Positions 8,087-16,544 of a DNA stretch of 64,000 nucleotides are shown piece after piece; positions within the stretch are counted from its first letter, which is position 1, and each line of letters opens with the position of its first letter. The position numbers and the translations under genes were made by a program. This stretch comes from Massilia sp. CF038. Its GTDB lineage: Bacteria > Pseudomonadota > Gammaproteobacteria > Burkholderiales > Burkholderiaceae_D. Below the pieces are notes generated by a model that was given only the letters and a program-made list of their open reading frames with translations, was not told the origin of the DNA and did no database searches. Location of the stretch: the NCBI RefSeq assembly GCF_900129765.1, contig NZ_FQWU01000001.1, positions 868,001 to 932,000 on the forward strand, in the 5' to 3' direction.

Positions 8087-8554
8087 TTAACCCTGTCCCA
8101 GCAGGTCGTGTGCATCGAGGATGGCATACACAATGTGGGGTTGCTGATCGAGACAGCGGCGAATTGCTGCCGGCACTTTTTCGCGCGTTTTGCGGCACAG
8201 GCCGGGCTGTTCGGCCAGCTGGATGGTCAGGCCGCGCACCGTGCGCACGCCGCGGATGCTGGGAATGATGCGTAGCGTGATGCCGAGCTGGTCGTACATC
8301 AGTTTGCTGACGTGCTGCAGTTGCTCGTAGCTGTCGATCCGTTCGATGCGTTCCAGGAGTTTCTTTTCCTGTTCGCGGGTCAGCATCAGCACGCGCGCGT
8401 CGGCACCGGCCACCTCCAGTAATTGCTCGCGATTGCACACGCACAAGCCTGGCGGGCATTCAACGCGGATCGGGAAGGGGAGCTCTTGCAGCATGGGCAA
8501 AATCAGGTGGATGAAAAATCCGAACGGATCGTCAGGGTAGCGCTGCTGCGCCAT
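8087..8554 (-). CDS. Hypothetical protein upstream of the GspE-like ATPase
   Basis: The 155-residue soluble product starts MAQQRYPDDPFGF; an alternative TTG start nine codons earlier is possible. It has no signal peptide or TM helix. A CPPGLCVC cysteine cluster sits near residue 35-42, followed by helical segments (REQEKKLLERIERIDSYEQL) and a C-terminal helix bundle. I do not recognise a family. It lies 63 bases upstream of the GspE-like gene on the same strand and may be its partner. Confidence 0.55.
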   Translation of the reverse strand: MAQQRYPDDPFGFFIHLILPMLQELPFPIRVECPPGLCVCNREQLLEVAGADARVLMLTREQEKKLLERIERIDSYEQLQHVSKLMYDQLGITLRIIPSIRGVRTVRGLTIQLAEQPGLCRKTREKVPAAIRRCLDQQPHIVYAILDAHDLLGQG

Positions 8555-8621
8555 CCCTGTCAACGTGGCGCCGGCAAGCAAGCAGCAAAACTTAAGAGGT
8601 ACTTATGAGCAATTTTATTTG

Positions 8622-8650
8622 TTGACTAAATCATTCAATTTCGCTTATCT
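8622..8650 (+). promoter_or_regulatory. Sigma-70-type promoter for the Nramp-related transporter leader
   Basis: TTGACT (8622-8627) and TTATCT (8645-8650) are separated by exactly 17 bp. Transcription would start near 8657, giving an untranslated leader of about 300 bases before the transporter ATG. Confidence 0.6.
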
Positions 8651-8656
8651 TCCACC

Positions 8657-8960
8657 TGTTTTCCATTTCCGGAGTCCCTCATGGGTACTTGTTCGAGTGA
8701 CAGTTGTAGCCAGCCCAGCTCTGGCACCGCCTCGGCAAGATAACGCAGCTTCCCCTGCCGTCATCTTGCTGTAAGCGGATGATGGCGTCTGATGCGGGAT
8801 CGTCTCGCATCACCCATCGACCTTCCTGTTGTTGCCTGATCCGACCAGCGGTCGCGCGTGTTCGTCTGCACGCCTGGCGTTCCTTGCCGCCAGTCTGGCC
8901 AGCGCAGCAGCGCCGTGTTCATACGCCACATCGTGGGCGTTTTACGTCGTTGGATGAATC
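8657..8960 (+). other. Long leader of the transporter mRNA, with possible secondary structure
   Basis: Apart from a 20-codon reading frame (8681-8743), this stretch has no gene. It contains a GATGCG/CGCATC hairpin near 8798-8815, and an ATGGGT at the peptide start that is complementary to ACCCAT right after that hairpin. It could therefore fold over the peptide start. I could not match it to the yybP-ykoY or M-box consensus by eye, so the riboswitch idea is open. Confidence 0.35.
8681..8743 (+). CDS. Possible 20-residue Cys-containing leader peptide
   Basis: The frame encodes MGTCSSDSCSQPSSGTASAR and has a GGAG ribosome binding site six bases before the ATG. It lies 24 bases after the predicted transcription start. 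The CSSDSC stretch could bind a metal. Its place at the head of a metal-transporter mRNA suggests a regulatory uORF or a small metal-binding peptide. This is unproven; short frames with an SD do occur by chance. Confidence 0.35.
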   Translation: MGTCSSDSCSQPSSGTASAR

Positions 8961-10256
8961 ATGTTTCAAACCTACTTTACCGGTACAGCGCCGGCACGCG
9001 CCGTCGCTTCCTCCTGGCTCAAGAAACTCGGCCCCGGCCTGATCACGGGCGCCGCCGACGATGACCCCAGCGGCATTGCCACCTACTCTCAGGCGGGCGC
9101 GCAATTTGGTCTACATATGCTGTGGACCATTCTGTTTACGTATCCTTTGATGGTGGGCATACAGGTGGTGAGCGCGCAAATTGGGCGTGTCAGTGGGAAG
9201 GGGCTTGCCGGCAATATCCGCGAGCATTTCCCCGCCTGGCTAGTGCGCACCGTCGTGGCCTTGCTACTGGTGGCCAACACCATCAACATCGCTGCCGACG
9301 TCTCGGCCATGGGCGAGGCGGCCAGCTTGATCGTCGGCGGCTCCTCGCGCTGGTACGCCGCCGTGTTTGGCGTGATTTCGCTGTTGTTGCAGGTATTCAT
9401 CCCTTACACCCGCTATGTGCGCTTCTTGAAATGGCTGACCCTGGCGCTGCTGGCTTATGTAGCGGCGGTGTTCACGCTCAATGTGCCGTGGCTGCAAGTC
9501 GCGCGGGCCACCTTTATTCCCCACCTGGAATGGTCGCCTGTTTACATCACCACCATCGTGGCGGTGTTCGGCACCACCATCAGCCCTTATCTGTTCTTCT
9601 GGCAGGCCTCGCAAGAGGTGGAGGAGCTCGAAGCCTGCCCCAAGTCGCACGCACTGCGCGAGGCGCCGGAGCAGGCACGTGCGCACTTTCACCGCATCAA
9701 GGTTGACACCGCAATCGGCATGGGGTTTTCGAATCTGGTCGCCTTTTTCATTATCCTGACCACGGCTGTGACGCTGCATTTGCACGGGATAACGGCGATT
9801 GAAACCTCGGCGCAGGCTGCGGCGGCCCTGCGGCCTCTGGCAGGCGAGTTTGCTTTCATCCTGTTCAGTGCAGGCATTATCGGCACCGGCATGCTGGCCG
9901 TACCGGTACTGGCAGGGTCGGCAGCGTATGCCGTGGCGGGCGCGATGGCGTGGGAAAAAGGACTTGAAAAAACTGCCTCGCAAGCGCGGGGGTTTTACGG
10001 CATTATTGCCGTCTCCACGATCGTCGGCATCGTGCTGGGATTCACGCCGATTGATCCGATTAAGGCGCTTTACTGGAGCGCAGTCATCAATGGGGTGATT
10101 TCGGTGCCGATCATGGTTGTCATGATGGTGATGGCGGGACGTTCGGCGATTATGGGGCCTTTCGTGATCGGACGCAGACTGCGCCTTCTGGGCTGGGGTG
10201 CAACGGCCGCTATGGCGATGGCAGTGCTGGCAATGTTCGTGACGATGGCCGTCTGA
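8961..10256 (+). CDS. Nramp-related divalent metal transporter
   Basis: The 431-residue inner-membrane carrier has about 11 hydrophobic helices of the SLC11/Nramp fold. In TM1 the metal-binding motif reads DDDPSGIATYSQAG rather than the canonical DPGN. The TM6 motif is ISPYLFFWQASQEVEE rather than the Met-Pro-His form. These changes are typical of the Nramp-related clade, some members of which carry Mg2+ rather than Mn2+/Fe2+; substrate here is an inference. A hydrophilic loop around residues 220-240 is expanded. It has its own promoter and a ~300-base leader. Confidence 0.85.
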   Translation: MFQTYFTGTAPARAVASSWLKKLGPGLITGAADDDPSGIATYSQAGAQFGLHMLWTILFTYPLMVGIQVVSAQIGRVSGKGLAGNIREHFPAWLVRTVVALLLVANTINIAADVSAMGEAASLIVGGSSRWYAAVFGVISLLLQVFIPYTRYVRFLKWLTLALLAYVAAVFTLNVPWLQVARATFIPHLEWSPVYITTIVAVFGTTISPYLFFWQASQEVEELEACPKSHALREAPEQARAHFHRIKVDTAIGMGFSNLVAFFIILTTAVTLHLHGITAIETSAQAAAALRPLAGEFAFILFSAGIIGTGMLAVPVLAGSAAYAVAGAMAWEKGLEKTASQARGFYGIIAVSTIVGIVLGFTPIDPIKALYWSAVINGVISVPIMVVMMVMAGRSAIMGPFVIGRRLRLLGWGATAAMAMAVLAMFVTMAV

Positions 10257-10287
10257 ATGCTGCCGCGATGTTGATTAAGGGATCGTT

Positions 10288-10527
10288 ATGCAAATGTTTA
10301 ATAGAGAGAAGTGGTCCGCACCCGTGGTCTTGTTTTGTGCCGTCGCTGCAGTGCTGCTGATCACATCGGGAATCATCTTTCTTCGGCGCGATGAACTGAG
10401 CGATCAGGACGCATGTACGCAAACTTGCGCCTTCGAAAAAAAGATGGGGCGGCTTGAGTATGTCAGCTCCGCCGAGCAGACCGCGGGTATGCGAAGCAGA
10501 GGACGCCAGATATGCCGGTGCCAATAA
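10288..10527 (+). CDS. Small single-TM membrane protein, unknown
   Basis: A 79-residue product has one membrane helix (VVLFCAVAAVLLITSGIIFL, about residues 13-32). A short tail with four cysteines (CTQTC and CRC) would face the periplasm if oriented N-in. AAGGGA precedes the ATG. It lies 31 bases after the transporter and ends at a shared terminator, so it probably belongs to the same transcript. I do not recognise the family. Confidence 0.6.
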   Translation: MQMFNREKWSAPVVLFCAVAAVLLITSGIIFLRRDELSDQDACTQTCAFEKKMGRLEYVSSAEQTAGMRSRGRQICRCQ

Positions 10528-10590
10528 CGTCTAGCCGCCAGCATCCGTGAGCTGAGAAGGCGCCATGCCCATCGGTGGCGGCAATCGACG

Positions 10591-10628
10591 AAAAAAAACC
10601 TGCGCACCGTAAGGCCCGCAGGTTTTTT
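10591..10628. terminator. Bidirectional terminator between convergent genes
   Basis: AAAACCTGCG and CGCAGGTTTT arms with an internal loop lie between an A run and a T run, so the structure can work on both strands. It ends the plus-strand transporter unit and the minus-strand PhoH gene. Confidence 0.85.
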
Positions 10629-10644
10629 CTTGAGTACGATTCGC

Positions 10645-12390
10645 TTACAGCACTTCGCTCGCGTGATCGGCCAGACGCGAACGTTCGCCACGCGCCAGCG
10701 TCACGTGCCCGCTGTGCGACCAGCCCTTGAAGCGGTCGACCACGTAGGTCAGGCCGCTCGAGCCCTCGGTCAGATAGGGTGTGTCGATCTGCGCGATATT
10801 GCCCAGGCACAGAATCTTGGTGCCGGGACCGGCCCGCGTGACCAGGGTCTTGATCTGCTTGGGCGTTAAGTTCTGCGCTTCGTCGATGATCAGGAACTTG
10901 TTCACGAAGGTACGGCCGCGCATGAAGTTGAGCGACTTGATCTTGATGCGTGAACGGATCAGGTCCTGCGTTGCCGCGCGGCCCCACTCGCCACCGTCGG
11001 AATCGGACTTGTTGAGCACTTCGAGGTTGTCGTCGAAGGCGCCCATCCATGGCGACATTTTTTCTTCCTCAGTACCTGGCAGGAAGCCGATGTCTTCGCC
11101 CACCGGCACCGTTACACGGGTGACGATGATTTCGTTGTACAGCTTGGTCTCAAGCACTTGCGCGAGACCGGCCGCCAGGGCCAGCAGGGTCTTGCCGGTA
11201 CCAGCTTGACCGAGCAGGGTGACGAAGTCGCATTCCGGATTCATCAACAGGTTCAGCGCGAAGTTCTGCTCGCGGTTGCGCGCGGTAACGCCCCACACAT
11301 TGTTCTTGGTGTGGCTAAAGTCGCGCAAGGTCTTGATGACCGCGGTCTTGCCGTTGAGCTGGGTGACCTGGCCGTAGAAAGGCGCTTCGCCGTTCTTCGG
11401 TTCCAGATACACGAACTGGTTTACCAGCAAGGTCAGCATGGTGGGACCGGTGACGCGGTAGAAGGTCGAGGAATAGCCGTTTTTGCTTTCCTGCCAGGAC
11501 TCCATGTCCTTGCCGTTCTTGTTCCAGAAGTCGTCCGGCAGCTGGACAATGCCCGAGTACAGCAGATCGGTGTCTTCCAGCACATGGTCGTTGAAGTAAT
11601 CTTCAGCCGGCAAGCCCAGCGCGCGCGCCTTGATGCGCATGTTGATGTCCTTGGACACCAGCACGATCGCGCGCCCCGGCATTTCCGCTTCCAGGTTGCG
11701 TACCACGCCCAGGATCTGATTGTCGGCCTTGCCTTGCGGCAGACCTTCCGGCAGGGTCGGGCCATTTTGCAGACGCGTCTGGAAGAACAGGCGCCCCTTG
11801 GCATCCTTGTTCCCCAGCTTGGACAGCAAGATGCCGTTTTCGATGGCGCCGTCGTCAATGGTGCCGACCAGCGCGTCGAGCGAACGCGACACCTGGCGTG
11901 CATTGCGCGCCACTTCGGACATGCCTTTTTTGTGATCGTCGAGCTCTTCCAGCGTCATCATCGGCAGATACACATCGTGTTCCTCGAAGCGGAACAAAGA
12001 CGATGGATCATGCATCAAAACGTTGGTATCGAGGACGAACATCTTGGTCATGCCCGACTGGTCCGCATTGCGGCTAGCCTTCGACTTGACCTGCATTTCA
12101 ACTGGCTTGTGCTTGACCGGGTGCGGCGCTTCGGCGTGCTGTTTTTCCTTGCCGCGTGCAGCTGGTTTGGCCACGGGCGCTGGCGCCTCGACTGGCGCAA
12201 CGGCAGGGGCGGTTTTTGCTTTGGCGGTCTTGGCCGTCACTTTTGGCGCCGGCACATCGCTCACGGCCGCCAGGGTGGGTTTTGCGGGCGGCACAGCCTG
12301 CACCACAGGCTTGTTCTTGATGTCCGCTTTTGGATAATCTTTTGCCAGCAGCAGGGCGGCCGGCTTGGTAGGGAGTTTTGGCAGTGGCAT
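10645..12390 (-). CDS. PIN-PhoH fusion protein (PhoH2-like)
   Basis: The protein joins a PIN-type RNase domain (MFVLDTNVLMHDPSSLFRF, then MMTLEELDDHKKG with its acidic residues) to a PhoH-type P-loop ATPase with Walker A LLGQAGTGKTLLAL near residue 393 and Walker B KFLIIDEAQNLTPKQ. Such PhoH2-type proteins act as RNA helicase-nucleases. The 581-residue length includes an unusual N-terminal extension of about 120 residues rich in Ala, Pro and Lys, probably disordered. A shorter start at MTKMFVLDTN cannot be excluded. It is monocistronic. Confidence 0.88.
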   Translation of the reverse strand: MPLPKLPTKPAALLLAKDYPKADIKNKPVVQAVPPAKPTLAAVSDVPAPKVTAKTAKAKTAPAVAPVEAPAPVAKPAARGKEKQHAEAPHPVKHKPVEMQVKSKASRNADQSGMTKMFVLDTNVLMHDPSSLFRFEEHDVYLPMMTLEELDDHKKGMSEVARNARQVSRSLDALVGTIDDGAIENGILLSKLGNKDAKGRLFFQTRLQNGPTLPEGLPQGKADNQILGVVRNLEAEMPGRAIVLVSKDINMRIKARALGLPAEDYFNDHVLEDTDLLYSGIVQLPDDFWNKNGKDMESWQESKNGYSSTFYRVTGPTMLTLLVNQFVYLEPKNGEAPFYGQVTQLNGKTAVIKTLRDFSHTKNNVWGVTARNREQNFALNLLMNPECDFVTLLGQAGTGKTLLALAAGLAQVLETKLYNEIIVTRVTVPVGEDIGFLPGTEEEKMSPWMGAFDDNLEVLNKSDSDGGEWGRAATQDLIRSRIKIKSLNFMRGRTFVNKFLIIDEAQNLTPKQIKTLVTRAGPGTKILCLGNIAQIDTPYLTEGSSGLTYVVDRFKGWSHSGHVTLARGERSRLADHASEVL

Positions 12391-12564
12391 CAGGGTCTCA
12401 ATCTAAAAAATGCTGGGAAGGTAGCCAGGCGAGGGCGGCTTTGATAGGTAGCTGGGCGGGCCCGGCATGATGTCCGGACCGGCTGCTGCCAGATTGAAGT
12501 GATGCAGTAAAGCGAACTGTTTGACTCAAAATGGACGGGTTTCGATCTAAGAAAGCAGGGTTGA

Positions 12565-13035
12565 TCAAGGCTGGGACTGGATAAATTCCAGCACTTCCTC
12601 CGCGTGATTAGGAACTTTCACGCCTCTCCATTCTTTCACCAATTTGCCATCAGCGTCAACGATAAACGTACTGCGCTCCACCCCGCGAACTTGCTTACCA
12701 TACATGTTTTTCATCTTCATGACACCGAACTGCGCACACACCGCTTCTTCGGGATCTGAAATGAGTTCGAAGGGCAGGCCGAGCTTGGACTTGAAGCCGT
12801 CATGCGAACGCAGCGAGTCTCGGCTGATGCCGTAAATCTCGGTATGGGCCGCTTGAAATTGCGGGTAGAGCTCGCGGAAGGCAATGCTTTCAGTGGTGCA
12901 GCCAGGCGTATTGTCCTTGGGGTAGAAATACAGGACGGTGTAGCGCGCCGGGCGGCCGGAGAGCTGGAAGGGCGCGCCGCCGGTCATGCTGGCGGTAAAG
13001 TCGGTCAGGGGTGCTGCAGTTGGGCGATCAGCCAC
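12565..13035 (-). CDS. bcp: Peroxiredoxin, Bcp/PrxQ type
   Basis: A 156-residue thiol peroxidase that reduces hydrogen peroxide and organic hydroperoxides in the cytoplasm. The peroxidatic cysteine lies in DNTPGCTTES (Cys46). The usual resolving cysteine five residues later is absent (ESIAF), so it may use the one-Cys or an alternative mechanism. The catalytic Thr (NTPG) and the late Arg (GVERSTFIVDADG) are present. It sits alone between PhoH and the Mth938-like gene. Confidence 0.93.
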   Translation of the reverse strand: MADRPTAAPLTDFTASMTGGAPFQLSGRPARYTVLYFYPKDNTPGCTTESIAFRELYPQFQAAHTEIYGISRDSLRSHDGFKSKLGLPFELISDPEEAVCAQFGVMKMKNMYGKQVRGVERSTFIVDADGKLVKEWRGVKVPNHAEEVLEFIQSQP

Positions 13036-13104
13036 AGGGTCTCTCCGGTAGAGGGGGAGCGCTGATTGTAAACCCCGCAGCGCAACAGGGGAATTAAGAA
13101 GGCC

Positions 13105-13494
13105 TTAAGCAGGTGCCTTGCCCGGTTCGATGATCAGGGCCAGGGTGACCTTGCGGCCTTCGCCCATCAATACATTGTAGGTACGGCAGGCAGCCTTGCT
13201 GTCCATGCTTTCCACGCCAATGTGCCGCGCCGACAGGCTGGCAATCAGGCGCGGGTGCACGAAGCGCTGACGTTCGCCCGTGCCCAGAATGACGACATCC
13301 GGCTTGTCAGCCTCGATCTGTTCGAAATGAGCGGCAGTCAGTGCCTCAAAATTAGGCACATCCCAGGCGCGCGGCGGCGTTTCCGGCATGACGATCAGGC
13401 TGTACTGGAAACGCTCGGCGTTGATTTCGACCCCGCTGTCATCGTAACCGGTGACGGTCTGGTATTGTTTGGTGGTGCTGGCGTGAAGCTTCAT
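13105..13494 (-). CDS. Mth938-like (DUF498/NDUFAF3 family) protein
   Basis: The 129-residue protein starts at MKLHASTTKQY and shows the Mth938 pattern: MPETPPRAWDVPNFEALTAA, then PDVVILGTGERQRFVHP and a MDSKAACRTYNVLMGEGRKV segment. The mitochondrial homologue NDUFAF3 helps complex I assembly; the bacterial role is unclear. The ATG at 13494 is preferred over a longer opening at 13536. It is divergent from alaA across a ~200-base gap. Confidence 0.85.
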   Translation of the reverse strand: MKLHASTTKQYQTVTGYDDSGVEINAERFQYSLIVMPETPPRAWDVPNFEALTAAHFEQIEADKPDVVILGTGERQRFVHPRLIASLSARHIGVESMDSKAACRTYNVLMGEGRKVTLALIIEPGKAPA

Positions 13495-13698
13495 GACAAA
13501 TCGGTGTTGATACGGGAGTCCACCAGCATGCCACAAATGACATTAAAGCGCGAATTTTCACGAATCTGCCGCCAAAAGCGGCGCAAACGCGCTATTTCCA
13601 CTCACTTTGGCGGCCCCGGCGGTTGATTAAATCAAGCGCATTCGGCAGAATGGTATTTTTCGCACTGCAACATAGAGCATCATTGACAGGGAAATATT

Positions 13699-14928
13699 TT
13701 GCGACCGATTCTGAAATCGAACAAATTAGACGATGTTTGCTACGAAATCCGCGGCCCGGCCAATGAGAAGGCCCGGCAGATGGAAGAAGAAGGGCAGAAG
13801 ATCATCAAGCTGAACATCGGCAACCTGGCCGTGTTTGGTTTCGACCCGCCAGACGAGATCGTGCACGACATGATCCTCAACATGCACGGCGCGGCTGGCT
13901 ATACCGATTCGAAAGGCATGTTCGCGCCGCGCAAGGCCGTCATGCACTACACGCAAAGCAAGAACATTAGCGGCGTGACGATCGAAGATATTTACCTGGG
14001 CAATGGCGCCTCCGAGCTGATCGTGATGGCCATGAACGGCCTGCTCAACAATGGCGACGAAGTACTGGTGCCGGCGCCGGACTACCCGCTCTGGACGGCC
14101 GCAGTCAGTCTGTCGGGCGGCAACCCGGTGCACTACATCTGCGACGAGCAGGCCGGCTGGTTCCCCGACATTGACGACATGCGCCGCAAGATCACCAGCA
14201 ATACCAAGGCGATCGTGGTGATCAACCCGAACAATCCAACCGGCGCACTGTATCCGCGCGAAATCCTGATCGAGATCATCGAGCTGGCACGCCAGCATCA
14301 GCTGATCATCCTGGCTGACGAAATCTACGACAAGGTGCTGTACGACGGCCACCAGCACGAATCGATCGCTTCGCTGGCGGACGACGTGCTGTTCATCACC
14401 CTGAACGGCCTGTCCAAGAATTACCGCTCGTGCGGCTACCGCGCCGGCTGGATGGTGGTGTCGGGCGAGAAGCGCCACGCCAAAGACTATATCGAAGGCT
14501 TGAACATGCTGGCCTCGATGCGCCTGTGCGCCAATGCCCCCGGCCAGTTTGCGATCCAGACGGCGCTGGGCGGCTACCAAAGCATCAACGACCTGGTGGG
14601 CCCCGGCGGGCGCCTGCTCAGGCAGCGCGATATGGCCCACAAGCTGTTGACCGATATTCCGGGTGTTACCTGCGTCAAGCCAAAAGCGGCGCTGTACATG
14701 TTCCCCAAGCTCGATCCCGCGATGTACCCGATTGCGGACGACCAGCAGTTTGCCGTTGAATTGCTGACCGAAGAAAAAGTACTGGTCGTCCAGGGCACGG
14801 GCTTCAATTGGAACAAGCCGGACCACTTCCGCCTTGTGTTCCTGCCCAACTCGGACGATCTGCTCGATGCCTGCAGCCGGATTGCGCGCTTCCTCGACGG
14901 TTACCGTCGGCGCCACGGCAAGGGCTGA
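13699..14928 (+). CDS. alaA: Glutamate-pyruvate/valine-pyruvate-type aminotransferase AlaA
   Basis: A PLP-dependent class I aminotransferase (409 residues) making alanine from pyruvate and glutamate. Family features are the N-terminal MRPILKSNKLDDVCYEIRGP segment, VVINPNNPTGALYP, and the Schiff-base lysine in GLSKNYRSCGYRAGW (Lys240). The only well-placed start is a TTG at 13699, preceded by AGGGAAA, since no ATG lies upstream in frame. It is followed 20 bases later by hom, the common Burkholderiales arrangement in which transamination and threonine/methionine synthesis genes share a transcript. Confidence 0.92.
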   Translation: MRPILKSNKLDDVCYEIRGPANEKARQMEEEGQKIIKLNIGNLAVFGFDPPDEIVHDMILNMHGAAGYTDSKGMFAPRKAVMHYTQSKNISGVTIEDIYLGNGASELIVMAMNGLLNNGDEVLVPAPDYPLWTAAVSLSGGNPVHYICDEQAGWFPDIDDMRRKITSNTKAIVVINPNNPTGALYPREILIEIIELARQHQLIILADEIYDKVLYDGHQHESIASLADDVLFITLNGLSKNYRSCGYRAGWMVVSGEKRHAKDYIEGLNMLASMRLCANAPGQFAIQTALGGYQSINDLVGPGGRLLRQRDMAHKLLTDIPGVTCVKPKAALYMFPKLDPAMYPIADDQQFAVELLTEEKVLVVQGTGFNWNKPDHFRLVFLPNSDDLLDACSRIARFLDGYRRRHGKG

Positions 14929-14948
14929 ACACCTACAACGAAAAGACT

Positions 14949-16271
14949 ATGAAACCCATCAAAATCGGCCTGATCGGCCTTGGCGTCGTCGGCAGCGGCA
15001 CGTTTAACGTCCTCAAACGCAACCAGGAAGAAATCCGCCGCCGCGCCGGCCGCGGCATCGAGATCGCCATGATCGCCGTGCGCAACAAAGAACGCGCCGA
15101 AGCGATTGTCGGCAGCGACTGCGAAGTCGTCACCGATCCATTCCTGGTGGTCGATCATCCAGATATTGAAATTGTGGTCGAACTGATTGGCGGCTACGAC
15201 ACCGCCAAAGAGCTGGTCCTGCGCGCCATTAACAATGGCAAGCACGTGGTCACCGCCAACAAGGCCTTGCTGGCCTTGCACGGCAACGAGATTTTTGCTG
15301 CCGCCCAGGCGCGCGAAGTGATGGTGGCGTTCGAAGCCGCAGTCGCTGGCGGCATCCCCATCATCAAGGCGTTGCGCGAAGGCTTGACGGCCAACCGCAT
15401 CGAATCTGTGGCCGGCATCATCAACGGCACCACCAATTTCATCTTGTCCGAAATGCGCGACAAGGGACTGGACTTCGGCACCGTGCTCAAACAGGCGCAG
15501 GCGCTGGGCTACGCGGAAGCCGATCCTACCTTCGACATCGAAGGCGTGGACGCGGCGCACAAGGCGACCATCATGTCGGCCATCGCCTTCGGCATTCCCG
15601 TGCAGTTTGAAAAAGCCCACGTGGAAGGCATCAGCAGCTTGCAGGCGATCGACATCAAGTACGCCGAGCAGCTAGGTTACCGCATCAAACTGCTGGGCAT
15701 CACCAAGCGCGCCGTGGTCAATGGCGTGGAAGGCATCGAGCTGCGCGTGCACCCGACCTTGATTCCTGCCAAGCGCCTGATCGCCAACGTGGAAGGCGCC
15801 ATGAATGCGGTGCTGGTGCAGGCCGACGCCGTGGGCGCCTCGCTGTATTACGGCAAGGGCGCCGGCGCCGAGCCGACTGCTTCGTCGGTGATTGCCGATC
15901 TGGTCGACATCACCCGTCTGGCTACGGCCAACCCGGAATACCGCGTGCCGCACCTGGCCTTCCAGCCGAACCAGATGACCGATGTCGAGATTTTGCCGAT
16001 GTCTGAAATCACCACCAGCTACTACCTGCGCGTGTACGTGAAGGACCAGCTGGGCGTGATGGCCGACCTGACCCGGATTCTGGCCGACGCGCAGATTTCG
16101 ATCGACGCCGTCATGCAGAAGGAACCGGGCGAAGGCGAGACCCGCACCGACATCATCATCCTGACCCATCAGACCCAGGAAAAGAACATCGACGCCGCCA
16201 TCGCCAAGATGGAAACGCTGGAAACGGTGGTCGGCAAGATCGTCAAGATCCGCCTCGAAAACCTGAGCTGA
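14949..16271 (+). CDS. hom: Homoserine dehydrogenase
   Basis: It reduces aspartate semialdehyde to homoserine with NAD(P)H, the branch point to threonine and methionine. The 440-residue enzyme has the Rossmann motif GLIGLGVVGSG at residues 7-17, the catalytic domain with VAGIINGTTNFILSEM and EADPTFDIEGVDAAHK, and a C-terminal ACT domain (SYYLRVYVKDQLGVMADLT) for feedback control. The start at 14949 is chosen because the frame upstream overlaps alaA. thrC, which usually follows, is not here; a repeat cluster and a convergent gene follow instead. Confidence 0.96.
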   Translation: MKPIKIGLIGLGVVGSGTFNVLKRNQEEIRRRAGRGIEIAMIAVRNKERAEAIVGSDCEVVTDPFLVVDHPDIEIVVELIGGYDTAKELVLRAINNGKHVVTANKALLALHGNEIFAAAQAREVMVAFEAAVAGGIPIIKALREGLTANRIESVAGIINGTTNFILSEMRDKGLDFGTVLKQAQALGYAEADPTFDIEGVDAAHKATIMSAIAFGIPVQFEKAHVEGISSLQAIDIKYAEQLGYRIKLLGITKRAVVNGVEGIELRVHPTLIPAKRLIANVEGAMNAVLVQADAVGASLYYGKGAGAEPTASSVIADLVDITRLATANPEYRVPHLAFQPNQMTDVEILPMSEITTSYYLRVYVKDQLGVMADLTRILADAQISIDAVMQKEPGEGETRTDIIILTHQTQEKNIDAAIAKMETLETVVGKIVKIRLENLS

Positions 16272-16277
16272 TCACAG

Positions 16278-16388
16278 CCACATCGTCCTCGCGAAGGCGG
16301 CGGTGCGACGCCTCGCGACCCATAGCTCGCATACTCTGTGGTGCAGGCCATTGTGCCATGGGTCCCCGCCTTCGCGAGGACGATGTGG
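16278..16388. repeat. Palindromic interspersed element (locus B, copy 1)
   Basis: The terminal arms CCACATCGTCCTCGCGAAGG and its near-perfect reverse complement enclose an internal segment that contains GTGGTGCAGGCCATTGTGCC. The left arm is partly decayed (GGCGGTGCGACGCCTCG). Confidence 0.7.
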
Positions 16389-16440
16389 TGGTTTGCTTAG
16401 CGCGCGGTGACACCCTTGCCCGGGTCGTGCTGGCCAGACT

Positions 16441-16537
16441 CCACATCGTCCTCGCGCAGGCGGGGACCCACAGCACGCATATTCTGTGGTGCAGGCCATT
16501 GTGCCATGGGTCCCCGCCTTCGCGAGGACGGTGTGGG
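16441..16537. repeat. Palindromic interspersed element (locus B, copy 2)
   Basis: A ~97-bp element with terminal inverted repeats of about 28 bp (left arm CCACATCGTCCTCGCGCAGG) around the same internal segment as copy 1. MITE-like in form. The core matches the elements at 3.8-4.1 kb. Confidence 0.7.
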
Positions 16538-16544
16538 GGTTTGC

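Noticed and set aside
8657-8960. yybP-ykoY manganese or M-box magnesium riboswitch before the Nramp-related gene
   Set aside because: I could not find the conserved yybP-ykoY or M-box core sequences by eye. Kept only as a leader with possible structure.
13623-13635. TTGATT-A-AATCAA upstream of alaA as an FNR box
   Set aside because: The half-sites TTGAT and ATCAA are separated by three bases, not four, so it does not fit the FNR geometry. It may be a chance AT-rich palindrome.
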